Part shown: positions 53,554 through 61,909 of the stretch, one piece after another
Numbering within the stretch: the stretch's first letter is position 1
Layout of the letters: each line of letters begins with the position of its first letter
Origin: CAZDDB01 sp963843285
Lineage (GTDB): Bacteria; Acidobacteriota; HRBIN11; JAKEFK01
Length of the DNA: 64,000 nucleotides
Direction: 5' to 3'
Assembly: GCA_963843285.1 (NCBI GenBank)
Contig: CAWJJO010000018.1
Coordinates: 62,001 to 126,000, forward strand
Notes under the pieces: generated by a model
What the model was told of the DNA's origin: nothing
Databases searched by the model: none
Seen by the model: the letters and a program-made list of their open reading frames with translations, nothing else
Made by a program: the position numbers and the translations under genes

Positions 53554-53738
53554 GTCTAACAAGTCACTGCAGCGGACAACGCCTGCGCCTCTGCTCGCAC
53601 ATGCCGCTTGCATTCGGCTAAAATGCAATTGTGGCAGGAAAAGCTCTAATCCGTTAGAATGGTTGATGCTAAGGAACGCAAGCAAGCGGCGCGCACTCGC
53701 TTCGGCTTCGGCGTTTCCGCTGAGTTCCAGCGTTAGCC
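53554..53738 (+). other. Integron attC site 3 (185 bp)
   Basis: R'' gtctaac (53554-53560), L'' aagtcactgcagcgg, centre atgccgcttgc...gcaagcggc, L' ccgctgagttcc, R' GTTAGCC (53732-53738). Close in length and sequence to sites 1, 2 and 5. Confidence 0.87.
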
Positions 53739-53757
53739 GCCTTTTTTGACACGCACA

Positions 53758-54066
53758 ATGGAAATTTTTGAGGCTCTTCAAAACTGGTACATCTCGAATT
53801 GCAACGGCGACTGGGAGCACCAGCACGGGATTACAATTGAGTCTTGCGACAACCCTGGGTGGTGGGTCAAAATAGATTTGGTAGGCACACAGTTAATGAA
53901 CAAGGCATTTACACCTGTAGTTCGTGGAGAGGTCATCGGCAACTTGAATCCTCAGCCGCCTTGGCTTCATTGTTACGTTGAAGACGGTAAATGGAACGGC
54001 TCCGGCGACCCAACTACATTGCGTGAAATATTGGAAATATTTATGAATTGGGCAAAAGGCGGCTAA
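53758..54066 (+). CDS. Cassette gene: immunity protein 53 (Imm53) family
   Basis: 102 residues from the ATG at 53758. The core CNGDWEHQHGITIESCDNPGW followed by VKIDL is characteristic of Imm53. Imm53 proteins neutralise partner toxins of polymorphic toxin systems. There is no toxin gene in the window. The stop is inside R'' of the following attC; an in-frame TTG at 53746 is less likely than this ATG. Family call is from motif recall. Confidence 0.8.
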   Translation: MEIFEALQNWYISNCNGDWEHQHGITIESCDNPGWWVKIDLVGTQLMNKAFTPVVRGEVIGNLNPQPPWLHCYVEDGKWNGSGDPTTLREILEIFMNWAKGG

Positions 54067-54146
54067 CAACTCACTCCGGCCGACACGTCCTCGGGCTCTC
54101 GCTACGCTCGAGCCCTGCGGCGTGCGGCTGAGTTCGGGCGTTCGGC
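54061..54146 (+). other. Integron attC site 4 (86 bp, short type)
   Basis: R'' ggctaac (54061-54067), L'' aactcactccggccgac, a central hairpin ggctctcgctacgctcgagcc, L' gtgcggctgagttcgg, R' GTTCGGC (54140-54146). The core has a C in place of the first purine. Confidence 0.82.
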
Positions 54147-54217
54147 GCCATAAATCCATCAATTTGTAGTCAGATAGCGGCGGTATCTTAATATTCACGA
54201 TTTTGCAGTAATGAAGA

Positions 54218-55123
54218 ATGGATACTTGGAAAGTTTTTCTCCGTGATCCGATGATTTGTTTTCTTTTGTTGTACATGCTTCTCGCATTAGCAATTCCTGT
54301 ATTTGCCCAAAGCGCCATTGAACCGAAGATGTTGAGCGCTTCAAAGGGCACTTTTACCTTTACAAGCGTTCGAGGCGATATTAGTCGTCCCATGACCGTT
54401 TGGTACTGCCGGCCAGCCAAACTTGAGCCGGGTACACGTGTTATCTTTGTCATGCATGGCAGTAACCCTGAAACTGTGCAACAGGTGTGTGAAATAACAG
54501 GGTCGTCTTCGGACAGACTCGGAGCTGTTATCGTTGCGCCACAGTTCGCTGCTGAATATTTTCCTGGTGACTCATATATGTTTGGTAACATGTTGGACAA
54601 CAAAGGCTCGCTCGCGCCTAAAGAGCAATGGGGTTTCTCAGTCGTCGAGCATCTCTTTGACGCTCTTTGCGACGGTTTGGGGTTGACCAATCCTACCTAT
54701 GATATCGTCGGCTTTTCTGGTGGAGGGCAATTTGTTCAACGTCTAGTTCTCTTCCTGCCGGACGCCCGATTTAGGCGAGCTGTCTCTGGGAGCCCGGGCC
54801 GATATGCATTTCCTACGTTCGCGAAGCGATTTCCATATGGTTTGTTGAATAGCCCGACAAAGCCATCCGATCTACCGCGGGTATTCGGAAGGGATTTCAT
54901 TTTGCTTCTTGGTGATGCTGACATTGTCGATCGCATCCGGGAAGATCAAGCTGTGGAACAAGGAACAAATCGATTTGCGCGTGGGTTGCGCTTCTTCGCA
55001 ACTGCTACAGAAGAAGCTAGTAACCGACACGTTCCCTTACGCTGGCAGATTCATGTTCTTCATGGCGTGGGTCATGATCCTGCAACAATTATCTCCAGAG
55101 CATTTGATCTCCTAGCGAAATAG
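54218..55123 (+). CDS. Cassette gene: secreted alpha/beta hydrolase
   Basis: 301 residues. Signal peptide (LLYMLLALAIPVFAQS). The lipase-like nucleophile elbow is VGFSGGGQFVQ (serine near residue 168). VIFVMHGSNPE gives the oxyanion region, and VLHGVGHDP near the end holds the likely catalytic histidine. It resembles polyhydroxybutyrate-depolymerase or feruloyl-esterase folds. A leader of 71 bases separates it from attC 4, longer than for other cassettes here. Substrate is unknown. Confidence 0.82.
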   Translation: MDTWKVFLRDPMICFLLLYMLLALAIPVFAQSAIEPKMLSASKGTFTFTSVRGDISRPMTVWYCRPAKLEPGTRVIFVMHGSNPETVQQVCEITGSSSDRLGAVIVAPQFAAEYFPGDSYMFGNMLDNKGSLAPKEQWGFSVVEHLFDALCDGLGLTNPTYDIVGFSGGGQFVQRLVLFLPDARFRRAVSGSPGRYAFPTFAKRFPYGLLNSPTKPSDLPRVFGRDFILLLGDADIVDRIREDQAVEQGTNRFARGLRFFATATEEASNRHVPLRWQIHVLHGVGHDPATIISRAFDLLAK

Positions 55124-55143
55124 ATAAAGAATTCTCGCTTGGC

Positions 55144-55325
55144 GCCGAACAACTCGTTGGAGCCGACAACAACCGTGCCTCACTCAGTCCTGCTGCTTGC
55201 AATCGGATAAAGGCATTTGTCTACCGGAATATGTTTCGAGTTAGAATAGTTTGTGGTAGGCGGGTGGCAGCAAGCAGCAAGCCTTCATTCGGCTCGGTTG
55301 TTGCGGCTCAACTCGGGCGTTAGCC
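55144..55325 (+). other. Integron attC site 5 (182 bp)
   Basis: R'' gccgaac (55144-55150), L'' aactcgttggagccgac, centre ctgcttgcaa...gcagcaagc, L' gcggctcaactcgg, R' GTTAGCC (55319-55325). Confidence 0.87.
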
Positions 55326-55374
55326 ACGGCGGCTCCGCGGCATACGAGATTGTTGCTTGGGAGTAATTAACACG

Positions 55375-55932
55375 ATGGATGAGCACAGATCTGAAATCAA
55401 GCTGGAATCGTGGCTCGTCTCGGCCGGGCGCGACTCAGAGCCCGGCGCACCCCTGAACGTACCACTGATTCCGGCATCCAACTTTATCATCGGCGGTGGA
55501 CGGGAGTACTCGCGCGATGATGGCACACCGACCTGGGAGGCGCTCGAAGTAATTTTTGGCGGGCTTGAGTCCGGTAAAGCTGTGGCGTTCGCCTCGGGCA
55601 TGGCTGCAATCGCTGCAGTATTCGATCAGCTTGTGACTGGCACCGTTGTCGCGCTACCGGATAACTGCTATCAAGGCGTTGCCGGCCTGGCAGCCGCAGG
55701 AGAAGAGAAGGGACGCTGGTCAGTGCAGCGTATTCCCGTCGATGATACGGCGGACTGGATTCGTGCGTGCGCCAGCGCGGATCTGATCTGGCTTGAATCA
55801 CCGTCTAACCCCCTGCTCACTGTGGCGGATCTCCATGCGGTCTGCACGACACCACGCAAGCAAGGGACGATCGTTGCCGTGGATAATACTTTTGCGACCC
55901 CACTGAGGGCGGCCGCTGAGTTTGGGCGTTAG
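55375..55932 (+). CDS. Truncated cystathionine gamma-synthase-like PLP enzyme fused to an attC half
   Basis: 185 residues; full enzymes of this group have about 380. The N-terminal half is good: YSRDDGTPTWEALE, FASGMAAIAAVFDQL, LPDNCYQGVAGLAA, WLESPSNPLLTVADL, VVDNTFATP-like AVDNTFATPL. It stops before the PLP-binding lysine. The last codons (RAAAEFGR) and the TAG come from an attC L'-R' (55908-55934). So a deletion or recombination fused the gene to a half attC. It is unlikely to be active. Confidence 0.85.
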   Translation: MDEHRSEIKLESWLVSAGRDSEPGAPLNVPLIPASNFIIGGGREYSRDDGTPTWEALEVIFGGLESGKAVAFASGMAAIAAVFDQLVTGTVVALPDNCYQGVAGLAAAGEEKGRWSVQRIPVDDTADWIRACASADLIWLESPSNPLLTVADLHAVCTTPRKQGTIVAVDNTFATPLRAAAEFGR

Positions 55933-55934
55933 AC
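55908..55934 (+). other. Half attC site 6 (L'-R' only)
   Basis: ggcggccgctgagtttgggc followed by GTTAGAC (55928-55934), the right half of an attC; the left half is missing. Confidence 0.75.
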
Positions 55935-55966
55935 ATCATCCTCACCGCAGGACAAATGCAGTCGCC

Positions 55967-56734
55967 ATGAAGAATCGGGGACAGTCTGAAATGCTCCGCT
56001 GGGTTCGACGTGGTTTCCTACTTTGGGCTCTTATCTCGACATTGTGGCTCATTAACTCCGTTCGAACTCAAGGAGTTGGCGATGACATGCTTCGAAGCGA
56101 TCGGGAAATCTCAGTAGAGAACGGCCCCACGACCTTGGTATTTTTGCCTGCTTCCTCAGATAGCAAGACTGCGCTGATTTTCATTTGCGGTTCTGGTATT
56201 TCCGCGAACGCTTATGCTCCTTTGCTTCGACCTATAGCTGATGCCGGATTCCCTGTCTTCGTGGTCAAATTGCCTTATCGTTTCGCTCCCCTGGAATCGC
56301 ACAAGGAAGCCGCGATTGGTCGCGCGCGCAGCGTGATCGCGGCTCATCCCGAGATTTCAAGCTGGGTAATATCAGGGCATTCACTTGGCGGTGCGATAGC
56401 ATGCCGTGTGACAAAGTCTGATCCGAATGCTATCTCCGCGATGGTGCTAATCGGAACTACGCATCCGAAGCTGGATGATCTGTCATTCCTTTCAATACCG
56501 GTCACGAAGGTCTATGCATCGAACGACGGTATTGCAACTCCGAGTCAAATTCTTGCGAATAAGGGACTGCTTCCGAAACATACGAGGTGGCTTGAGATCA
56601 AGGGTGGTAATCACTCTCAGTTTGGTCATTACGGTCACCAGATTTTTGATGGCAAAGCAACAGTGAGCCGTGAAGCACAGCAGACCTTGACACGTTCAGC
56701 ACTCCTTGAGGCACTCGCCAATCTTGTGAGATGA
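55967..56734 (+). CDS. Alpha/beta hydrolase, possibly a former cassette
   Basis: 255 residues. A membrane anchor or signal segment at the N-terminus (RGFLLWALISTLWLI). ALIFICGSGISANAYAPLL contains the oxyanion region, WVISGHSLGGAIA the nucleophile (GHSLGG), and IKGGNHSQFGHYG the histidine. It matches the Abhydrolase_5 group. It starts 32 bases after the half attC, in a cassette position, but no attC follows. Confidence 0.82.
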   Translation: MKNRGQSEMLRWVRRGFLLWALISTLWLINSVRTQGVGDDMLRSDREISVENGPTTLVFLPASSDSKTALIFICGSGISANAYAPLLRPIADAGFPVFVVKLPYRFAPLESHKEAAIGRARSVIAAHPEISSWVISGHSLGGAIACRVTKSDPNAISAMVLIGTTHPKLDDLSFLSIPVTKVYASNDGIATPSQILANKGLLPKHTRWLEIKGGNHSQFGHYGHQIFDGKATVSREAQQTLTRSALLEALANLVR

Positions 56735-56892
56735 TGTCAAACAACAGCAAACCTGAAAATGGTGAATAGCCGCGGGATGATGATCCGGATCGAACAAGAC
56801 CGGCTTCAAGCCGTTCATTACGCCACATTGCAGTATGATTACGTTATTCGCTGGCTTTACATTTCGTACAAAGAACCCCTAGGAGAAAGAAG

Positions 56893-57831
56893 ATGAGCAA
56901 CATGCAAAAAGGTTTCGCGTACAGCCGCATGAATCGGCTATTCATTCTTTACTGGATAGCTGTCTTATTCTTTGCTTTGCCTTATTTGGAAGCTCAGCAG
57001 AAGCCGCCCTTGCAGGACCTCCAAGACTTAAAACTGCCGATTTCGAAAAACAAAATCACGGTTCATTATAGCGCCGGTTACGAAAAGAAAGTTTTAGAAA
57101 TTCGACCGTTGCTTGAAGGGATGATGAAGTTCTATGAGGACAAACTCACAATTAAACAAGAGTTTTCGGGAGTAATCGTAACAAGAGAAGATTGGGAAAA
57201 ACTTTCTGTCGCTGCGAATTATCCTTATGGAATTCCGTGTTTCACACGTGAACCGGCCCTGATAATTCTGCCAGCCACCGGGGATAACGCAGCGACATCC
57301 CTTACGCTACCTTTGAAGGATAAAATTTCACCATCACAGCTCAGCGAAATCCAACGGAGCGGTTACGATTTTGAATCTGCAGCGGTCAAGTTTGTTGATC
57401 TGATTGGGTTACATGAGATCGGGCATCTTTACAGCGTAACCTACGGCATTAATCCACAAAACCATTGGCTAGATGAATTTCTCGCAACGTATTTCGCCTA
57501 CGCTTTCCTCAAGCAAGAACACCCGAATTTAGCGACCGTTTATAGAGTGATGAGCAGCATTGATGATCCGACTTATAAGCCCAAATATACTTCACTCGAT
57601 GATTTCGACCGTCTTTATTTTGGTGTTGGGCTGGAGAATGTCGGTTGGTACCATCACAAACTGACCCAAAAGGTCGTGCAAGTGTGTGAGAGGAAGTCTC
57701 TGTCTTTTCTGGCTGACGCGCGAAAGGCGTTTCCGCTGAGTGAGAAGCAGGGAATCGCGTCACGGGTTGCATTGGAACGACTTGAGAAGATTGATCCGGG
57801 TTTCGTGGAATGGGCTAAGAATCTCAAATGA
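56893..57831 (+). CDS. Secreted HExxH metalloprotease-like protein
   Basis: 312 residues. Signal peptide (FILYWIAVLFFALPYLEAQ, after a basic start). LIGLHEIGHLYSVTYG gives a HExxH zinc motif, and NHWLDEFLATYFAYAFL downstream supplies a glutamate, as in gluzincins (peptidase MA-like). It probably acts in the periplasm. Substrate unknown. AGGAGA precedes the ATG. Confidence 0.8.
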   Translation: MSNMQKGFAYSRMNRLFILYWIAVLFFALPYLEAQQKPPLQDLQDLKLPISKNKITVHYSAGYEKKVLEIRPLLEGMMKFYEDKLTIKQEFSGVIVTREDWEKLSVAANYPYGIPCFTREPALIILPATGDNAATSLTLPLKDKISPSQLSEIQRSGYDFESAAVKFVDLIGLHEIGHLYSVTYGINPQNHWLDEFLATYFAYAFLKQEHPNLATVYRVMSSIDDPTYKPKYTSLDDFDRLYFGVGLENVGWYHHKLTQKVVQVCERKSLSFLADARKAFPLSEKQGIASRVALERLEKIDPGFVEWAKNLK

Positions 57832-57944
57832 AGTGTCTCATATCATGTGCGCCACTTCGTTTCCGCAGGCATGTTCATATTTGGATGGCTAATGATGTGA
57901 CTCAACTCCAGCATTCGATATCCGAATAAGTGTTGGAGACTATT

Positions 57945-58310
57945 ATGGTCAAGCGCTTTCCACGATTGCTTCTCGGATTTACTGCACTGCTCCTAACTGT
58001 GGGAGGGCTGATGCATGCCGCGGCATTCAACAGAACTTTGTCTGTCCTTGCGGCAGGCAGTCTTCCTCCATTCTATACAGAGTCTTTTAAGGTGCTTTGG
58101 CTCAGCGACTCAACAACTCTCATTTGTGTCGCGGTCGTTTTTGGATTCATCGCTGCTCGACCTTCGGTTGCAACAAGATGGGTCATTGTGCTTCTGGCAC
58201 TGGTACCCGCAGCCATCAGCGTACTTCTTTACATTTTTATGGGTAGTTTTTTTCCAGCGCACATACTGGCCATCGCTGCAGTCTGTGCAATCTGGGCTGG
58301 CATGAGCTAA
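57945..58310 (+). CDS. Small membrane protein
   Basis: 121 residues from the ATG at 57945. Four membrane helices (LLLGFTALLLTVGGLMHAAA; LICVAVVFGFIAARP; WVIVLLALVPAAISVLLYIF; AHILAIAAVCAIWAG). No motif. A sequence resembling a half attC follows its stop, so it may once have been a cassette. Confidence 0.65.
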   Translation: MVKRFPRLLLGFTALLLTVGGLMHAAAFNRTLSVLAAGSLPPFYTESFKVLWLSDSTTLICVAVVFGFIAARPSVATRWVIVLLALVPAAISVLLYIFMGSFFPAHILAIAAVCAIWAGMS

Positions 58311-58313
58311 CCG

Positions 58314-58334
58314 AGAAGCGAACAAGTCGTGTCA
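58314..58334 (+). other. Possible decayed attC left half
   Basis: agcgaacaagtcgtgtcag lies just after the stop of the small membrane protein and resembles R''-L'' of attC 1 (agcgaacaactcgctgcag). No right half with a GTTRRRY core is seen nearby. Confidence 0.35.
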
Positions 58335-58417
58335 GTGGGCTCACTGCGGAGTGTGTGCCTTTTTGCCTTTATCAACCTTCTCCGGCTATCATTCAAAGTA
58401 TCCAGGAGGCAACTTAG

Positions 58418-58725
58418 ATGGCCGTCACACCATATCTTTTATTTGAAGATGTGGGAGGCGGTCTGCGGTTTCTTTCCAAGGCGTTTGGTTTTCGAAAGTA
58501 CGGCCGACCAATGATGGGAGGGGATGGTAAAATCAATCACGCCGCGATGAAATTCGGCAACGACTTGGTGATGATGGGCTACCCCGGCCCGGAATATCGG
58601 AACCCAAAACGACTCGGACATTAACGCAGAGCCTCTACATCAATATGGACAATGTAGACAAACATTTTGCGCGTGCGCAAGGACTCAGAAGCGGTGGACG
58701 ATTGCAGCCTTGCAGAATAGAATAG
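58418..58725 (+). pseudogene. VOC (glyoxalase-like) protein, frameshifted
   Basis: The first frame gives 68 residues (MAVTPYLLFEDVGGGLRFLS, then MGYPGPEYRNPKRLGH) and stops at 58622-58624. Adding one base after CAT (58619-58621) restores the family sequence TQSLYINMDNVDKHFARAQ to a stop at 58725. So one base seems lost. Even then it ends early for this family. The ATG is set by CAGGAGG upstream. Confidence 0.75.
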
Positions 58726-58747
58726 GAAAACGAGCAAAGGAGCCTGA

Positions 58748-59131
58748 ATGCCTCCTACAATGGCGAACGGAAAGATTTGCTATCTAGAGATTCCCGCAGT
58801 CGACCTTCGTACATCGATTGATTTTTACCAGGCTGTCTTTGGCTGGCATATCCGGCGGCGGGGTGACGGGAGTACCGCTTTTGACGATGGTGTCGGCGAG
58901 GTGAGCGGCACGTGGGTAACCGGTCGGCCTCCGTCTGCAGAACCGGGCATGTTGCTCTACATCATGGTCGACAGTGTTGCCGCAACGATTGACGCCGTCG
59001 TTGCTCACGGAGGTGTGATCGTGCAGCCGATCGGCGTTGATGCGCCTGAGGTGACCGCCAGGTTCCGCGATCCCGCCGGAAATGTCTTCGGCCTCTATCA
59101 GGAACCGAGCCATTCTACCCCGGCCTCTTAG
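58748..59131 (+). CDS. VOC family (glyoxalase/bleomycin resistance-like) protein
   Basis: 127 residues. CYLEIPAVDLRTSIDFYQAVF, FGW and FRDPAGNVFGLYQEP are family markers. It is a single beta-alpha-beta-beta-beta domain pair, acting as a metal-dependent enzyme or binding protein of unknown substrate. Stop lies 34 bases before the next gene. RBS AAAGGAG precedes the ATG. Confidence 0.88.
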   Translation: MPPTMANGKICYLEIPAVDLRTSIDFYQAVFGWHIRRRGDGSTAFDDGVGEVSGTWVTGRPPSAEPGMLLYIMVDSVAATIDAVVAHGGVIVQPIGVDAPEVTARFRDPAGNVFGLYQEPSHSTPAS

Positions 59132-59165
59132 TATTTCTATCCAACTTGATTCGATGAGGTGCTGA

Positions 59166-59987
59166 ATGTTGACCCAAGCTGAAAAAGGAAAAATCTTTCG
59201 TGCGCTTCATGAACGAAACGGCGCATTCATCATTCCAAATCCATGGGATATTGGAACGGCTCGATTACTGGCACATCTCGGTTTTGAAGCGCTGGCAACT
59301 ACCAGTGCAGGGTATGCCTTTTCTATTGGACAGCGGGACAACACGATTGGCCGCGATCAGATGATGAGACATGTTTCAGAGATCGTATCAGCAACCGAAT
59401 TGCCCGTGAGCGCCGATCTCGAAAACGGCTTCGGGGATAGTCCTGAAACAGTTGCGGAAACCATCCGGCTTGCCGCAGCGACAGGACTTGCCGGCTGCTC
59501 AATCGAAGATATGAGCAAAAGCGCGGATCATCCGATCTATGAGCATGAACATGCGGTCGAGCGTATCCGCGCAGCAGCTGATGCGGTACGAGGTCTTCCG
59601 TTTACGTTCACCTTAACAGCGCGCGCGGAGAACTACCTTGTTGGCCGTCCCGACCTCAAAGACACGGTCAAGCGACTTCAGGCTTATCAGGAAGCAGGAG
59701 CAGATGTTCTGTATGCGCCGGGTCTGACAAGCAAAGAGGACATTGTTTCGCTGGTCCGTTCGGTGGATCGCCCCGTGAATGTTGTCATGGGTCTGCAGGG
59801 CGTTCAATTGAGCCTTCCGGCGCTATCCGAAATCGGTGTGAAGCGAATCAGCGTTGGCAGCGCACTCTCACGCGCCGCTCTTGGCGCGTTTTTGCGCGCA
59901 GCACGGGAGATGAAAACGCACGGCACGTTTGCGTTCGCGAAAGAGGCTGTGAGCTTCAAGGAAATCAGCGCTATGTTCAATGTCTGA
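59166..59987 (+). CDS. Isocitrate lyase / PEP mutase superfamily enzyme
   Basis: 273 residues. FIIPNPWDIGTARLLAHLGF, TTSAGYAFSIGQRDN, SADLENGFGD (metal-binding acids) and CSIEDMS are those of the ICL/PEPM group near PA4872-type oxaloacetate decarboxylases. The active-site loop of true PEP mutases (EDKxxxKxNS) and the KKCGH of isocitrate lyase are absent. The probable reaction is C-C cleavage of an oxo acid. It begins a run with RidA, phosphonatase-like and methyltransferase genes. Confidence 0.88.
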   Translation: MLTQAEKGKIFRALHERNGAFIIPNPWDIGTARLLAHLGFEALATTSAGYAFSIGQRDNTIGRDQMMRHVSEIVSATELPVSADLENGFGDSPETVAETIRLAAATGLAGCSIEDMSKSADHPIYEHEHAVERIRAAADAVRGLPFTFTLTARAENYLVGRPDLKDTVKRLQAYQEAGADVLYAPGLTSKEDIVSLVRSVDRPVNVVMGLQGVQLSLPALSEIGVKRISVGSALSRAALGAFLRAAREMKTHGTFAFAKEAVSFKEISAMFNV

Positions 59988-60007
59988 GCTCAATTTGGAG
60001 ATTGTCA

Positions 60008-60397
60008 TTGAAATTGGAAACGTCCACGCCCCCCAATACTCCGGACCCGATTGGCCCGTACAGCCATATTGCGAAGGTGGGTCAGTTCATCAGTATTGGT
60101 GGAACCGCCGGGTTTAATCCTGCGACAGGTCAGCTTGCAGGATCGGACGTGTACTCGCAGGCGAAGCAGATTCTTGAATCCTTCCGGATCATGCTTGCAT
60201 CCGTTGGCTCCGATTTGCAGCATGTCGTGCACGTAAATGTTTTTCTCATAGATATGCAGGATTTTGAAAACATGAACCGGGCATACGTGGAGAAGATGGG
60301 CGATCACCGGCCGGCTCGAACCGTGATTGGCGTGCATGAGCTTCCAAAACCCGGCGTTCTGCTAACCATGAATCTGACGGCGGTCACGAAAGAATGA
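60008..60397 (+). CDS. RidA (reactive intermediate deaminase) family protein
   Basis: 129 residues from TTG at 60008; GGAG at 59997-60000 gives a seven-base spacing. (A TTG at 60002 is too close.) PDPIGPYSHIAKVGQFISIGG, VYSQAKQILESFRIML and ARTVIGVHELPKPGVLLTMN match RidA. It hydrolyses enamine or imine intermediates. Its ATGA overlap with the next gene shows co-translation. Confidence 0.9.
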   Translation: MKLETSTPPNTPDPIGPYSHIAKVGQFISIGGTAGFNPATGQLAGSDVYSQAKQILESFRIMLASVGSDLQHVVHVNVFLIDMQDFENMNRAYVEKMGDHRPARTVIGVHELPKPGVLLTMNLTAVTKE

Positions 60398-61077
60398 ATG
60401 ATTTGGATCTGGTAGTTTTCGATCTGGCGGGAACTACCATTCAAGACGGTGGACAAGTTTCAGATGCATTTACCGCAGCACTGGCTGTGCACGGATTTGA
60501 AATCACGTCCGAAGATCTGGCTCGCGCGCGCGGTTCCTCCAAACGCGAGGCTGTCCTGCACTTCATTCCGGAAGGACCGGAGCGTGCCCGTCATAGCGAA
60601 TTGGTATACGCTTCATTTCAAGAGCGCCTGACCCAGCGCTACAAAGATGAAGGCGTCGAACCGATCGTCGGCGCCCAAGAAACATTCCGTTGGTTGCGCG
60701 ATCGTGGAGTCCGCACTGCGCTGAATACAGGATTTGACCGCAGCATCACGTCGTTGATTCTTAGCGCGGTTGGGTGGGCCGATGGAATTGTGGATGCTGT
60801 GATCTGCGGTGACGATGTACCACAGGGCCGCCCTGCTCCCTTTCTCATTTTTCGTGCTATGGAAGCGACAGGAACGACAAGCGTCCATCGCGTCGCCAAC
60901 ATTGGCGACACGGTGCTCGATCTGCAAGCAGGATTGAATGCAGGTGTGCGCTGGAATATCGGTGTGCTCACGGGGGCACACACACAACAAATCCTGGAAC
61001 AATCGCCACACACGCATTTGATTTCGACCATAGCGGTACTTCCTGATCTCTGGCCTGCTGACGGTGCCGCGAAATGA
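60394..61077 (+). CDS. Phosphonatase-like HAD hydrolase
   Basis: 227 residues. LDLVVFDLAGTTIQDGGQV is the HAD motif I (DxAGTT) of the phosphonatase-like group, and VANIGDTVLDLQAGLNAGVR is motif IV. GRPAPFLIFRAM is motif III. It resembles phosphonoacetaldehyde hydrolase but substrate may differ. It overlaps RidA and the next methyltransferase by ATGA. Confidence 0.88.
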   Translation: MNDLDLVVFDLAGTTIQDGGQVSDAFTAALAVHGFEITSEDLARARGSSKREAVLHFIPEGPERARHSELVYASFQERLTQRYKDEGVEPIVGAQETFRWLRDRGVRTALNTGFDRSITSLILSAVGWADGIVDAVICGDDVPQGRPAPFLIFRAMEATGTTSVHRVANIGDTVLDLQAGLNAGVRWNIGVLTGAHTQQILEQSPHTHLISTIAVLPDLWPADGAAK

Positions 61078-61907
61078 CGACGGAGTATTTGCGATCGCAA
61101 ATAGATCTCAATCACGCCGACACCGTTTCCGCGTACGATGAACTTGGGCTATGGTCGGCCATGTTTGGACTCTTACTATTGCGTCACGTTCCTCTAAAAG
61201 GAAACACCGAAATTCTCGATGTCGGGTGCGGTACCGGATTCCCGTTGTTCGAGCTTGTGCAACGCCTTGGCCCCGGTTCTTTTGCGTATGGATTAGATAC
61301 CTGGGAAGCCGCAATGAACAGGGCACGATTCAAGATGAAAGTCTGGGGCATACAAAACGTTGATCTCCACGTTGGAGACGCTTGCTCGATGCCCTTTCCA
61401 AACGAAAAGTTTGATCTGGTTGTCTCGAATCTCGGAATCAATAATTTCGCGGATCCCGAGGGTGTGCTTCACGAATGCCATCGGGTGGTGAAGCCTTCCG
61501 GCTTGCTGGCGCTCACCACCAATCTGCAAGGTCATATGCAGGAATTCTATGAAGTGTTCGAATCGACCTTACGGCAACTTGGTAAGACGCAGGCACTGAC
61601 GGCGCTGAACAGGAACATTGAACACAGATTGAGCGTTGCCTGGATTACGGATCTGTTCAGCCGAACCGGTTTCACCTTGCATCGGGTTCACGAAGACACT
61701 GCTTCCATGCGATTCGCTAACGGAAGCGCGCTGTTCCACCATTACTTCATTCAACTCGGTTTTCTGGATGGCTGGAAAGAAGTTGTGAATCTCGAAGAAC
61801 AAGAAGAGCTATTCTCCGTGTTGGAATCCAATCTGAACCAATTATCTTCTAGAGAAGGGGAATTGCTGCTGACCATACCGATGGCATACATCGAAGCGAA
61901 AAAATAA
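61074..61907 (+). CDS. SAM-dependent methyltransferase
   Basis: 277 residues. EILDVGCGTGFPLFELVQRLG is the SAM-binding motif, and DLHVGDACSMPFPNEKFDLVVS and FADPEGVLHECHRVVKPSGL are motifs II-III. Class I methyltransferase, cytoplasmic; substrate unknown. Overlaps the HAD gene by four bases. Confidence 0.9.
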   Translation: MTTEYLRSQIDLNHADTVSAYDELGLWSAMFGLLLLRHVPLKGNTEILDVGCGTGFPLFELVQRLGPGSFAYGLDTWEAAMNRARFKMKVWGIQNVDLHVGDACSMPFPNEKFDLVVSNLGINNFADPEGVLHECHRVVKPSGLLALTTNLQGHMQEFYEVFESTLRQLGKTQALTALNRNIEHRLSVAWITDLFSRTGFTLHRVHEDTASMRFANGSALFHHYFIQLGFLDGWKEVVNLEEQEELFSVLESNLNQLSSREGELLLTIPMAYIEAKK

Positions 61908-61909
61908 CG

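Noticed and set aside
59166..61077. Phosphonate biosynthesis cluster
   Set aside because: PEP mutase signature residues and phosphonopyruvate decarboxylase are absent.
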